Shown here one piece after another: positions 30,801-37,637 of a DNA stretch of 64,000 bases. Origin of the DNA: Puniceicoccales bacterium (GTDB taxonomy: Bacteria > Verrucomicrobiota > Verrucomicrobiia > Opitutales > UBA953). Under the pieces are notes generated by a model, which searched no databases, was not told the DNA's origin, and saw nothing but the letters and a program-made list of their open reading frames with translations. Where the stretch lies: the NCBI GenBank assembly GCA_031280235.1, contig JAITHA010000022.1:1-64000 (forward strand), written 5' to 3'. Position 1 is the stretch's first letter; the number at the start of each line of letters is the position of its first letter. The position numbers and the translations under genes are program-made.

Positions 30801-33800
30801 GCCTCCATCTCGCGCCGGGCCAGACTCTTGCTGCGGGCTCAGGGGACACGACAAGCACTTGGGATTTGCTCGGGGACTGCGTTCTCGAAGGCGGAGGTAT
30901 CGTGGTCGGGGACGCCTCCAGCCTCGCTGCCTTGGAGAGCTCCCACGTCTTGCGCATCAATGGCGTGCTCGCCATCACCCAGGACTCCCACATTGGCTTT
31001 GCGCTTGATACCGCGCCCGGTGGTTCGAGTTCTGTCATCAAGGCAAACATTCTCCAGGTGGACGCCGCTGTCAGGCTGGATTTGACCCTTGCCGGACCTT
31101 TCCTTTTGCCGGGTACCTACACGCTCATTGAGTATTCGGGCTTCTCTGGGGACTTCACGAATTTCCACTACGAGGCGAGCGCTGTAGATCCGCGCTACAC
31201 TTTTTCGATATTGGACAACTCTGCTGTGTCGCGCCTCCAGCTGGTTGTGGACTCCGTCACGGCGGGCGTGGGTGTGCGTGTTTGGGACGGTTCTGCTGGG
31301 AATACTTGGAATACGGCGGACGCGTATTTCCTGCAAGGCGGCGTACCCGTTGCCTACGAAAACGGTGCCGCCGTCATCTTCAACGACTCTGCCTCAGCCT
31401 TTAATATTTCCGTGCAGGACGCCGTCATCGGCGGGGTCACATTCAACAGTAGCCAAGACTACACGGTCGGTGGCGCGCCCATCTCGGGCGAGGGCTACAT
31501 TGAAAAACGCGGCACGGGCAGCCTCACCCTCACGAGTGAGAACAGCTATCGCGGCGAATTGGATCCCAATACGAGTGAGCGCAAGGCTGCCACCGTCCTT
31601 GCCCAAGGCACGCTTATCCTCGGCCACGACAAGGCGTTGGGCCCGGACGCGCTCCTCATCACCGGCGGCATACTCACCACCGATGGCGTGCCCTTGCGTG
31701 CTTTGGCAAACGAGGTCGTCTTCGCCTCCAGTGCTGTGGGCACTCTCGCCACGGATGTTTCGAGCACTCTTTCGCTCAGTGGCATCCTGCGCACGCAGGG
31801 TTCGGGTGTGGCCGTTCTCCAGAAAACGGGCGACGGTACTCTGCAATTGGGTGGCGATGCATCGGGTTTCCACGGCAACCTTAACGTCTCTGCGGGGCGC
31901 ATCCTGTTGCGCAATTCCATCGACCTCTCGGGTGCGCTGCTCCAGCTCGACGCGGGTGCAACGCTTGAGCTCTCGGGCTCTGTGGGTGCTCTCACCTCGC
32001 GCCTCGGCGCCCTTGTGGGTGAGCAGAGCTCCATCGTCCGTTCCTCTCTCGCGGGCACGGCCACGCTTGAAGTGGGCGCATTGGGTCAGGACTCGACTTT
32101 CTCCGGCACTTTCGAAAGTTCAGCGAACACCCTCTCCATTGTCAAGACGGGTAATGGCGTCCTCATCCTTTCCGGGGATAACTCGGGCCTTGCCGGGACG
32201 GTTACTGTCTCCCAAGGCACACTTCAGGTCGGCGATGGCCGTGACGGGTCGATGCTGGCGGGCAGCATCGACATCGCGTCAGGTGCGCGCTTTGTCTTGA
32301 ACATCGCCGATAATGTGAGCCTCGCCCAGCTCGTCTCCAGCCAGGGCGTTTTTGAAAAACGCACGGAGAACGAGTTGGAAATTCTCAGCCCGAACGATTT
32401 GCTCAATGGTACTTTTCTCATCAGCGAGGGCTTGGTGGTGGTGGATGCGGCCGGGACGTTAGGCCATGCGGCCATTGAGAACAACGCGCGCCTTGATATG
32501 CGCCGTGACGACAGTTACGCGTTCGACAACAACATTTCTGGCGCGGGTGTGCTTTCGAAAAATGGGCGCGGTATCGCGACCTATTTTGGCTCACACACGG
32601 GCACGGGGCAAACGATTCTCGCTGCGGGTTCCTTGCAATTCGGCGATACGGCACGTGTCTTTAACCAGCAGCACCTCGCGTCCGTCGCGACAGAGGCGGG
32701 CACGACACTTCGCTTCGCTCCCGCTACTGGTGGGATGCTCAAGGTTGGGAGTGTCACAGGGCAGGGTTATCTTGAAAAAGTTGGCGGTGGCGTGGCCCAG
32801 CTTATTGGCCTCGTGCAACTGCATAATGCGGCCAATCACGTGGACATTGAAGTGCGCGAGGGCACGCTGAGCTTCGGCGATGGCGACGGGCGCACGGGGC
32901 GGCCCGCTTTGACTGTGGAGAGCACAATCAACGTTCTTGGCGCAGGGACGCTCATGGTGGCTCGCAGCGGTATCACGACCTTGAGGCAAACGCTGTCCAG
33001 CGTGGGCCTCATTGAAGCGCGCGGCGATAACAACGGCAATGCGCATCTCGTCCTCGCAAGCCCGGATAACCAGATCTCTGGCACAATGAATGTCCGCCGT
33101 AGCGCCATTGTACAGGTGGGTGACGTGGCTGCTCCGGGAAGCCTCAACGGCGCTGCTGGCACTTTGCCGATCGCCGTGACTCTCGACCAATATGCAGTGC
33201 TGCGCTTCACCAACCCGGTCTCCGGCGAGACGGGCTCTTCTCTCCAGCTGTCCAGTACAGAGTTGGGCAACGGCACTCTCGAGTACAACGGTGGCGGCAC
33301 TTTGTTGTTCAACAGCCAGGTTACTGGCGCAGGCAATGAGTTTACGGGAACGCTGCGCTCGGCGTTTGGCACTCTTGTCGTGGATCTCGACACCTTGCCA
33401 CGCACCCTCACGCTTGATGCTGTAGGTTCCGGAAACCTCTTTCTCGGCGCAAGCCAGGACACGGTGTTGAATGTGAACCTCGGAGACGGAAACGGCGTGG
33501 TGACGCTCGGCGTGAAGGACGCTGCGGCACCGCTCAAGTATGAGCTCGCCGGGGAGCGCTCTTTCAACGGCACGCTTGCTGTCGGCGCTCACGCCACCCT
33601 GCATCTGGTGGACGGCTTTGCTGCGGCGAACGACTCGCAGGCCTGGGCTTCGCCGGGCCTCACTGCCAAAACTTTTCTTGTCAACAGTGGCGCTTCGTTG
33701 ACGGGTAGCGGCACGATCAAAGGCAACCTGCTCAACGCTCTTGGTGCAGTCTTCCACCCGGGAGATGATGGCCTCGGGCGTGTTAATGTCTCAGGCAATT

Positions 33801-35263
33801 TTTACAATGATGGCGCTCTCGTTGTGGCCTTGCTTGGCGCGGACTCTTACTCGACGGTGCATTATACTGGCAGCGCCGTGTTGGGTAGCACGAGCTCACT
33901 CAACATCAAAGTGACGCGGCAGACCTTTGACTTACTTTCCGCCGGGCAGGACCTCCATTTCCTGCGGGACGAGGATCTCAACGATGGCTTGCAAACCGTG
34001 TTGGGCAATTTCTCCCAGGAGAACATCTCCCTCCTTATCACCGATGAGTACGGCAGCGTGCTGGAGACGCGCACCGGCTCCTGCCTCTCCTATAACGCGG
34101 GAGACGGGGGCCTCCACCTGATGTTTGCCAACAGCCTCAGCAGCATCCCGGGAGTGCATTTGCACAAGGGCCTCAAAGACTACGAGCGCTACGTCAACGA
34201 CCTCCTGCAAGGGCGTTTCCCTGTGCCCGCAGGAGACTCGAACCCAGTCACCATCGTCAGCGGCTTGCTCGGGGCGGATAATGTGAACCGTGCTTTTAAT
34301 GCGGCATCCCCGGCAGGCTTGGCTAGCATGGCAGCAATGCCGATTGCCATGGCGCACGACACGTCGGACACGTTGAGCGAACACTTGGAGGCAATGCGCT
34401 TCTCACGCCCGATGACCGCAAACCACGAAACGCCCCAGCCCTACATCGCGGGCACGGGCAGCTTTGTCCGCAACGGCAGCGGCAGCGAAAACCCGGCCTT
34501 CAACCACCAGACCTACGGAGCCATCGTCGGCCTCGACCAGTTTCTTGGTTCCCAGTGGCTTGCGGGCCTCGCTGTGGGTTATTCGCACGGCAACGCGGAC
34601 ATGGCCTACCAGGCCGGGCGTGTTGCTCAGGACAGTATGCGTGCCGCCATCTACTCCACCTACATGCTCGCCGATCGTTGGTATGTCGAGGCCTCCCTCT
34701 CCGGTGGTTATAGCCACTACAGCGTGAAACAGCAGGCGCTGTCGTTTGGGACAGCCAAGGCCAGCCCGGACGGCTTCGACTTCGGCGGCTCCATCTCCAC
34801 CGGAGCCATCTTCTCGCTGAACAATCGTGTCCACTTCACGCCACACGTGGGGTTGGAGTACGTCTATGCCTCTGTGGAATCGTTCTCGGAAAAAGGAAAT
34901 GCCGCCGACTTGTGCGTCGAGGGCTTCCATCAGGACTCACTCCAGGCAAGAGTCGGCTTCGGCGTAAGTTGGCTCGTGCCCACGATGGCAGATTTCACGC
35001 TGCGCCTCGCCTTCGACTTCTCGCTCTCGCACGAATTGCTCGACCCGGATGTGCAGCTCCAAGCGCGCTTCCGCTCCGACACCACAGGCAACAGCTTCCG
35101 TAGCGAATTGCCCTCAGTGGCAGAGACCATGCTGAAACTTGGGCCAACTATTGATGTGGGCCTCACACAAAACATTTCCCTCTCGCTGAGCTACCGCCTC
35201 GGGTATGACCTCGAAAAACAACAAGCGCACCATGTGAACGCTGGCTTCCGCGTTCGTTTCTAA
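21839..35263 (+). CDS. Giant autotransporter adhesin with beta-strand repeats (4474 residues)
   Basis: This 13.4-kb gene encodes a surface or secreted type V protein. The start at 21839 gives an extended signal region: about 27 basic residues, a hydrophobic core LLFAAASAVMLPVAL, and cleavage near residue 47. The passenger (about 50-4180) is a Gly/Thr/Ser/Asn-rich beta-helix. It has at least a dozen copies of the autotransporter-associated beta-strand repeat, patterned as GxGxLxLxGxNxYxGxTxVxxGxLxLG; examples are NSYRGGTFILSGELW and NTYSGGTQVG. Residues about 4190-4474 form the autotransporter barrel, starting PYIAGTGSFVRNG and ending in aromatic NAGFRVRF. An in-frame G10 tract lies at residues 898-901. 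Adhesion is inferred; the ligand is unknown. Compare the second copy at 46641-52922. Confidence 0.93.
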   Translation: MKKLTLLPIKPRAAAATFCEPARRPRFARGLLFAAASAVMLPVALEATVKDDFLSTQQRIISVNWLAENNSDGQISNDRTAGVLPVRGVNWNQYSTALTGSGLKDQSGSATSVGITWSGRNGLGLNGRYRSDGSQNTGNGQLTKGYIDDGGSGYPVITFSDLPGFLSSATTLDVYVIVAGDSGGGTKNFAPVKINGTYYTSTAAGSTVTGDSAWSAQKYADGNLAEGVSGSYLHATLNTSAIVGGSLQILADKNPSSSRRNIAGVQLACEVLDPSTLADFYHWMGGASGTWDAVATNWKLDGAGADLVWNPAGTANGLVAVFTSDANVSLTGTLAAKGLWVQGGDVVLGGAGTLAMEGSRLIAVDAGSLTLSGTVTGNLTVKIAANAQVNITNSSTLGIANFSNLGMLNITRDAGNPYAFGGISGAGVLSLGSVSTVVNASQALTLAGLTGTGKLSSTSNNLTIGQGNANSSFSGVIDGNSLVLYKVGTGKLELAGTANTHIQTRISAGTVSFSKADALGKNIHALTADFQIENNPANALYMRVGSTLEFMGTDRAEFIGRINIESPVAGTVTFNVVNPDAALTVHNIFIGYNANWDRMLTKTGPGTLILGASVSAGEDHNNWAAFEITEGVLEFAKAKNAATNILHARGGTVHFTGASTGQINPSATNKVVVYAPAATLSLDGSDQSAPPTTVEAGTFTNTSPRTGLPASALGSYRTQEANGRVGFDFRKTTAGVMTIEGVTVGTGGADVTGGRIVAFSFEAGVINFKDDGLAQGRLYSSAPLKILSANAWFGGTGQLDAYIDLTNTYPVNIGGSLDAKPGTIAFMRDDTSYIGTINIAGGHAFQWGIGGAVGSTPSANIVIADAGILAFNRSNNLTFDQPLSKDAPGANAWIEQRGGGAVTLDGDYGAFSARVVMGTLINSRSIGHTVVDEGIFENRGQAGALTVTGGQAFNHAGISGNVSVTDGVFTNHANVSGDVTVAGGKVLNESRIFGTTTVDGGRVLNQGAADRVFINAGGVFRLENGSTGTMGINSGGVLELASGSMGSIGFDTDSAIAFDLSAGVVPSAVNVSFLGDAVADFSLMLDRLTSGARIPLFDYAGSLNNPSRLSINNASYYRPTLTLDFSEPHKIYLNVAAGSVSENLVWNGAGAADAWNLTAQNWQLAGTTTPDSFHYGDHVLFDDTASAKAVILEAGKYLAQNVTVRNSVGNDYSLEGPGEIVGLTSLTKEGSGKLSVSNANSYRGGTFILSGELWMENLAALGTGDIYLGGGGALVVTPLGFRQNVIVLDGETGGLRLQVDERYPVPFYGKGTLNLLGDGNAASTRYFTALNNAFEGTIVVGRGNFVFAGNAANWGKADISANDTTAGGGTYLRFTGIGTTKVHGLVNIANANIVLSGATVVDIVGEPGVGGRLSLQSGSSDDVRVEAPVVVGGNTAGLTSSSGKLIIDTNGRNVVFNTARLVDSANGALTVIKEGAGRVSGVSMDYTGGLIVNGGEYVLSIGGWRNVAGNDVTINNGAVFTMEGASDIGVGTDGVPSGTVLRTRWNINEGGLLYVGGTTARAGISYGHVTLRGGQLVLDVRNSSQGTNDWNNTFTQDVVVDGDVTSLVTYWSQGPNTAWDVFNLCQNNGGTSGRNGTTTFDVKRDALDGSPGLIVETRLNRNTSGAGNLRKIGPGTMVLTNSLNSYGNTSIDEGTLQVGYAGQTTVKNNQGLVETHSHNSSSGSLGASGTTVTIASGANLIIDLSAGSFGQTFSGAGNLEKRASSYSGGDVTLSNASALTGNIAVRRGGLLLTAASPMTLSGNIEVENGAWLKITGNTNLSKANSTSYAGHTLGALFSGSGGHDVDSKLIVSNGHTLRVGGVSTVEELSVAGLELNGAKLQFYYGEGDGAGTDVINVGGALTLTDVNVIALGDGVNPTAWVNGEVTLIKTTGTVTLADIENHLQLDITGITNPEMSVLTLKPDLSGKNVMLQVAVATDVLTWSDTADGRWAVSDGYRWLSQNTGVNVEYVQNDGTIAVRFDDMNSISRNVVMTQSLAPFSVTFAGVDTYTLTNGTGGKLEGLAALNKTGNGLLILRSEDGSLNEFSRNVTVSGGVLELTGDYKLMGDEGVFNSSNVLQNVAAAASLMGASSAKYPFAISNGATLRFNGNVGNATSSNRTFRVGTGGGILEIASTGADTRVWFQGTANRELAHSGVGARSLTLAGAGGQDGFTVDATGRATAISGTTAGGIMALAMGDGGSTAPLTIEKTGTGVWHLTGNNTFTGGVVLHEGLLAVSAGSALGATTAPLVFNGGSLVNAVHSADGSTLLDGVADNFTIAHPVSAEGGGGFLVLDGGVGKNSLTLSGTISGTGTFGKSGAGILHLTANSNAFTGGVHIHDGQVVARHQYALGRSLVTVEPSSSGGAGLVLGAANVVVGVLAGSGIVETGITTQSQLTFDAPVNVTADFQGTLRDGTGPLRLVKLGFGTQRLSGANTYSGGTQVGVLTGTVTQDGGTLRLGHLDALGDSAASTSIISGVLDIAGLDFSATQREVSLDGTSASIADSCGSYTQGSGTSVFPHLQLNTDGIARGDGTTAFSAVNGQHQLSLMALAGAVNAPVFTVTETSTLDVGSFFVRAGATLCIEGTERINASVGLRFDGGTLLLGAGVMQTVSDVSSTGSLGVVRGYGTLLLNGSAPGLPVKEFGVELQEVANLTLNSGSLQLTLPASTSGVISAANYSTLLIPVAVDPLQDVFGQARLALDNGTVQFTAGGDVRHDLIFRGAEGHLRATGTADLSIEGSLFYGASVASYNFYLEGESQAVNTLSVSLFDPVWSVGSLSLTKSGQGVWVLGGAGVTNIYTGVTTVLQGTLRLGSDDAVPATSTVSLGSAGTAGVLDLAGHNLRLTHLGASARAGNALVNSDGVSPVPVFTWVVNEAQSFTGDLGQGTGRQFDFVKTGSAVLSLHGSSNYRGDTYVREGLLELTTEASRPKGQLLSVSPGAQVDVRQVVRGLHLAPGQTLAAGSGDTTSTWDLLGDCVLEGGGIVVGDASSLAALESSHVLRINGVLAITQDSHIGFALDTAPGGSSSVIKANILQVDAAVRLDLTLAGPFLLPGTYTLIEYSGFSGDFTNFHYEASAVDPRYTFSILDNSAVSRLQLVVDSVTAGVGVRVWDGSAGNTWNTADAYFLQGGVPVAYENGAAVIFNDSASAFNISVQDAVIGGVTFNSSQDYTVGGAPISGEGYIEKRGTGSLTLTSENSYRGELDPNTSERKAATVLAQGTLILGHDKALGPDALLITGGILTTDGVPLRALANEVVFASSAVGTLATDVSSTLSLSGILRTQGSGVAVLQKTGDGTLQLGGDASGFHGNLNVSAGRILLRNSIDLSGALLQLDAGATLELSGSVGALTSRLGALVGEQSSIVRSSLAGTATLEVGALGQDSTFSGTFESSANTLSIVKTGNGVLILSGDNSGLAGTVTVSQGTLQVGDGRDGSMLAGSIDIASGARFVLNIADNVSLAQLVSSQGVFEKRTENELEILSPNDLLNGTFLISEGLVVVDAAGTLGHAAIENNARLDMRRDDSYAFDNNISGAGVLSKNGRGIATYFGSHTGTGQTILAAGSLQFGDTARVFNQQHLASVATEAGTTLRFAPATGGMLKVGSVTGQGYLEKVGGGVAQLIGLVQLHNAANHVDIEVREGTLSFGDGDGRTGRPALTVESTINVLGAGTLMVARSGITTLRQTLSSVGLIEARGDNNGNAHLVLASPDNQISGTMNVRRSAIVQVGDVAAPGSLNGAAGTLPIAVTLDQYAVLRFTNPVSGETGSSLQLSSTELGNGTLEYNGGGTLLFNSQVTGAGNEFTGTLRSAFGTLVVDLDTLPRTLTLDAVGSGNLFLGASQDTVLNVNLGDGNGVVTLGVKDAAAPLKYELAGERSFNGTLAVGAHATLHLVDGFAAANDSQAWASPGLTAKTFLVNSGASLTGSGTIKGNLLNALGAVFHPGDDGLGRVNVSGNFYNDGALVVALLGADSYSTVHYTGSAVLGSTSSLNIKVTRQTFDLLSAGQDLHFLRDEDLNDGLQTVLGNFSQENISLLITDEYGSVLETRTGSCLSYNAGDGGLHLMFANSLSSIPGVHLHKGLKDYERYVNDLLQGRFPVPAGDSNPVTIVSGLLGADNVNRAFNAASPAGLASMAAMPIAMAHDTSDTLSEHLEAMRFSRPMTANHETPQPYIAGTGSFVRNGSGSENPAFNHQTYGAIVGLDQFLGSQWLAGLAVGYSHGNADMAYQAGRVAQDSMRAAIYSTYMLADRWYVEASLSGGYSHYSVKQQALSFGTAKASPDGFDFGGSISTGAIFSLNNRVHFTPHVGLEYVYASVESFSEKGNAADLCVEGFHQDSLQARVGFGVSWLVPTMADFTLRLAFDFSLSHELLDPDVQLQARFRSDTTGNSFRSELPSVAETMLKLGPTIDVGLTQNISLSLSYRLGYDLEKQQAHHVNAGFRVRF
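24530..24539 (+). repeat. G10 homopolymer inside the giant autotransporter
   Basis: Ten G residues in a row encode Gly-Gly-Gly and the first base of Ala (residues 898-901). Slippage by one base would stop translation before the barrel, so this is a candidate contingency locus. Nothing in the sequence proves that switching occurs. Confidence 0.9.
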
Positions 35264-35281
35264 CAGCAAAAAACGCAAAGC

Positions 35282-35734
35282 ATGAGAAAAATAGGCATTC
35301 TAAACGGACCTAACCTTGGTCGCCTCGGGCGCCGGGAACCCAGTGTCTATGGCAAGCAAAGCCTTGAGGAACTCGAAAGAGCTCTGCGAGCGGATGCGCA
35401 AACCCTCGGTGTCTATATCGAGTCTTTCCAATCGAACCACGAAGGCAAGCTGATCGACCAGATCGAACGTTGGACAGACGCTGGCTTCTATGGAATGATT
35501 ATCAACCCGGGTGGGTTGACACACACGAGCATCGTTCTCCGCGATGCTATTTGCGCCAGCGGGCTCACCGTTGTAGAAGTGCACATCTCCAACATCTACC
35601 GGCGCGAAGATTTTCGCCAAAAATCCCTCAGTGCGGGTGTGTGCGTCGGAGTGGTCTCAGGCCTAGGCATGGACGGTTACCACGCCGCCCTCTACCACCT
35701 TGGTACACGCTCTTCCTCCCGCCATCATCACTGA
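35282..35734 (+). CDS. aroQ: Type II 3-dehydroquinate dehydratase
   Basis: AroQ dehydrates 3-dehydroquinate to 3-dehydroshikimate in the shikimate pathway. The 150-residue protein has the type II signature ILNGPNLGRLGRREPSVYG with catalytic Arg18 and Tyr23. It also has QSNHEGKLID (50-59), NPGGLTHTSIVLRDA (75-89), and VEVHISN with the catalytic His101. The tail after about residue 140 (GTRSSSRHHH) is an unusual His-rich ending. The gene starts 18 bp after the giant autotransporter stop, so it may share its transcript. No other aro genes are nearby. Confidence 0.93.
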   Translation: MRKIGILNGPNLGRLGRREPSVYGKQSLEELERALRADAQTLGVYIESFQSNHEGKLIDQIERWTDAGFYGMIINPGGLTHTSIVLRDAICASGLTVVEVHISNIYRREDFRQKSLSAGVCVGVVSGLGMDGYHAALYHLGTRSSSRHHH

Positions 35735-35797
35735 CAGGGAAAACCCCGTCGGCACACGCAATCGGCCAAACGGAACAAGCAGGCACTTCTCCTGTCA

Positions 35798-35811
35798 CCC
35801 CCCCCGGGGGG
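35798..35811. repeat. C8-G6 tract between aroQ and the Gfo/Idh gene
   Basis: Eight C residues are followed by six G residues, giving a perfect 12-bp palindrome (C6G6) in the 113-bp gap. It lies about 40 bp before the next start codon. No function is evident. Confidence 0.8.
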
Positions 35812-35847
35812 AACTTCTCACAGACCAACAACTTTTTCCTGACAACT

Positions 35848-37182
35848 ATGAAAAAACCAATCTTGTCGCGTCGCGACTTCGTGAAAAAAGCGAGCCTCGC
35901 TTCGGGGCTCCTCATTCTGCCCAGCGGCTTCCTGCGCGGGCAAACTGCGCCCAGCAGCAAGGTGAACGTCGCAGGCATTGGCGTCGCCGGGATGGGCGCG
36001 GGCGATATCCAAGGCATTAATGGCACAAAGGGAGCGAATATCATCGGTCTCTGTGACGTAGATAGCCAAAGGCTGAAAAACGCGCAAGGCCGTTATCCCG
36101 GAGCAGCGATTTTCGCAGACTACCGAGAGATGCTCGACAAACTTGGTGACAAGATAGACGCTGTCTCCGTTTCCACGCCCGACCACACCCACTTCACTGC
36201 CGCCTACGAAGCCATCCAGCGAGGCAAGCACGTCTATGTGCAAAAACCACTCTGCCACACCGTTGACCAAGTGCGCCGCCTGACGGCCCTCGCCGTCGAG
36301 AAAAAAGTTGTCACTCAGATGGGCAACCAAGGCAGCTCGAGCGCCCATCTTCGCACGGCGAAAGAGTGGTACGACCTCGGCCTGCTCGGCGACGTTTCTC
36401 TCGTGGACGCTTGGTCGGATCGCCCCAAAGGCGGCGGTTGGCCCCAAGGCATGAAGAAGTTTCCCCCGACCAAAGCCCCCCCCAGCACTTTGGATTGGAA
36501 ACTCTGGCTCGGTCCCGTTGCCGACCGTCAATACAGCCCGGAGCTACACCCCTTCAAATGGCGTGGCTACTACGACTACGGATGCGGTGCCCTCGGCGAC
36601 ATGGCCATCCACCTCATGTATGATGCCTATTTTGTCCTCGATCTCACCGCCCCCACCAAGATCGAAGTGGATGTTCCTGACAAAAGCGAAATCGCTTTCC
36701 CAACTGCCAGTACCGTCACCTTCCACTTCCCGGCCAACGACAAGCGAGGCCCGGTAAAGTTCGTCTGGCGGGATGGCGGACGCAAACCCGATGTGCCTGG
36801 CACCGCCATAGGCGGAAATGGTAGCTTGTTGCACGGCAAGAATTTTGTCCTTTCCCTCAGTGGTTGGGGCCAAATCTTTCAACCATTAGTGTCAAACGAC
36901 GAACGCGCACGCCTCGTTCTTGAAGGCAACAAAATCAAAGGAAAGTATCCGCGTTTCGCCCCCCACTACAAAAGCTGGATAGACAGCATCCGCAAGGGCA
37001 CTGCAGTCGCCTCCGACTTCCGTACTGCCGGTCCCTTCGCCGAAATCATTCTGCTCGGCGTAATCGCACAGCGCGTTGGTCGCACCCTCAACTGGGATTC
37101 CAAGGCAGGCTTGTTCATCAACGACCCAGAGGCCAATCGCCTCCTCAAGGCCGCACAACCCACCGCAGGCTTCCTCGCCTAA
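35848..37182 (+). CDS. Tat-exported Gfo/Idh/MocA family oxidoreductase
   Basis: The 444-residue protein carries a twin-arginine signal peptide (SRRDFVKKASLASGLLIL near the start). An NAD(P)-binding Rossmann fold follows (VAGIGVAGMGAGDIQGI, then LCDVD and VSTPDHTH), with the family Lys motif as VQKPLCHT. The C-terminal half is the alpha/beta substrate domain (GYYDYGCGALGDMAIHLMYD). Tat export implies folding with the cofactor in the cytoplasm. Members act on sugars or polyols; the substrate is unknown. It starts 113 bp after aroQ and ends with a strong terminator. Confidence 0.9.
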   Translation: MKKPILSRRDFVKKASLASGLLILPSGFLRGQTAPSSKVNVAGIGVAGMGAGDIQGINGTKGANIIGLCDVDSQRLKNAQGRYPGAAIFADYREMLDKLGDKIDAVSVSTPDHTHFTAAYEAIQRGKHVYVQKPLCHTVDQVRRLTALAVEKKVVTQMGNQGSSSAHLRTAKEWYDLGLLGDVSLVDAWSDRPKGGGWPQGMKKFPPTKAPPSTLDWKLWLGPVADRQYSPELHPFKWRGYYDYGCGALGDMAIHLMYDAYFVLDLTAPTKIEVDVPDKSEIAFPTASTVTFHFPANDKRGPVKFVWRDGGRKPDVPGTAIGGNGSLLHGKNFVLSLSGWGQIFQPLVSNDERARLVLEGNKIKGKYPRFAPHYKSWIDSIRKGTAVASDFRTAGPFAEIILLGVIAQRVGRTLNWDSKAGLFINDPEANRLLKAAQPTAGFLA

Positions 37183-37235
37183 TCTTACCTGCGCAGGCAT
37201 TAGACAGCGAGGCAACCAAGCAGCAAGCAACGGAC

Positions 37236-37263
37236 AAGGAGCCCCCTACGGGCTCCTTTTTTT
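37236..37263 (+). terminator. Intrinsic terminator of the Gfo/Idh gene
   Basis: A 9-bp perfect stem (AAGGAGCCC with GGGCTCCTT) around a CCTAC loop is followed immediately by a T run (TTTTTTT). It lies 54 bp after the stop codon at 37182 and is a textbook Rho-independent terminator. Confidence 0.92.
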
Positions 37264-37372
37264 GACTATGCGCGGAGAGACTAGACTTGTTGTGATATTA
37301 GAGCAGTCTCTTATTCCACAACTGCCCTATTGATGCCGCTGAAGACGCCCAAGAGGGTGAAGGTTGGATAGT
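37264..37372. other. Spacer after the terminator
   Basis: No gene or motif is recognised between the terminator and the dispersed repeat. Confidence 0.4.
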
Positions 37373-37437
37373 CATGTTGAGATATAAGCGCTCGTCTCAA
37401 TAACTCAAAAAACACATCAAATTTCTGTCTCAAAATG
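37373..37437 (+). repeat. Dispersed 65-bp repeat, copy B
   Basis: This matches copy A behind gltX (15761-15825) at 57 of 65 positions without gaps. It lies 190 bp after the Gfo/Idh stop, downstream of a plus-strand gene as for copy A. Its GTCTCAATA motif (37394-37402) recurs inverted at 37495-37503 and again forward at 37537-37545, inside the inverted repeat that follows. Confidence 0.8.
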
Positions 37438-37480
37438 ATAGTTTTTGACAACTTTCGGGCCTCTTATTGGCACTTGCGCA

Positions 37481-37559
37481 CAGTGAAAAATCTTTATTGA
37501 GACTGGAATAATATCCCAACACGTCTATTATTTTCAGTCTCAATAGGAATTTTTCACCG
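37481..37559. repeat. 25-bp imperfect inverted repeat with 29-bp loop
   Basis: The left arm (37481-37505) and right arm (37535-37559) pair at 21 of 25 positions. Each arm contains GTGAAAAAT and ATTGAGACTG or their complements. The structure sits between the plus-strand Gfo/Idh gene and the minus-strand permease. It could be a bidirectional transcription barrier or the end of a small mobile element. There is no clean T run. Confidence 0.75.
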
Positions 37560-37637
37560 TCTGTAAGAGAGAAGAGGACGATCGGATAAATCTGATGGAT
37601 CGGCCTGATCTGGCGGTGTTGGATCTTTCCCTTGGGT

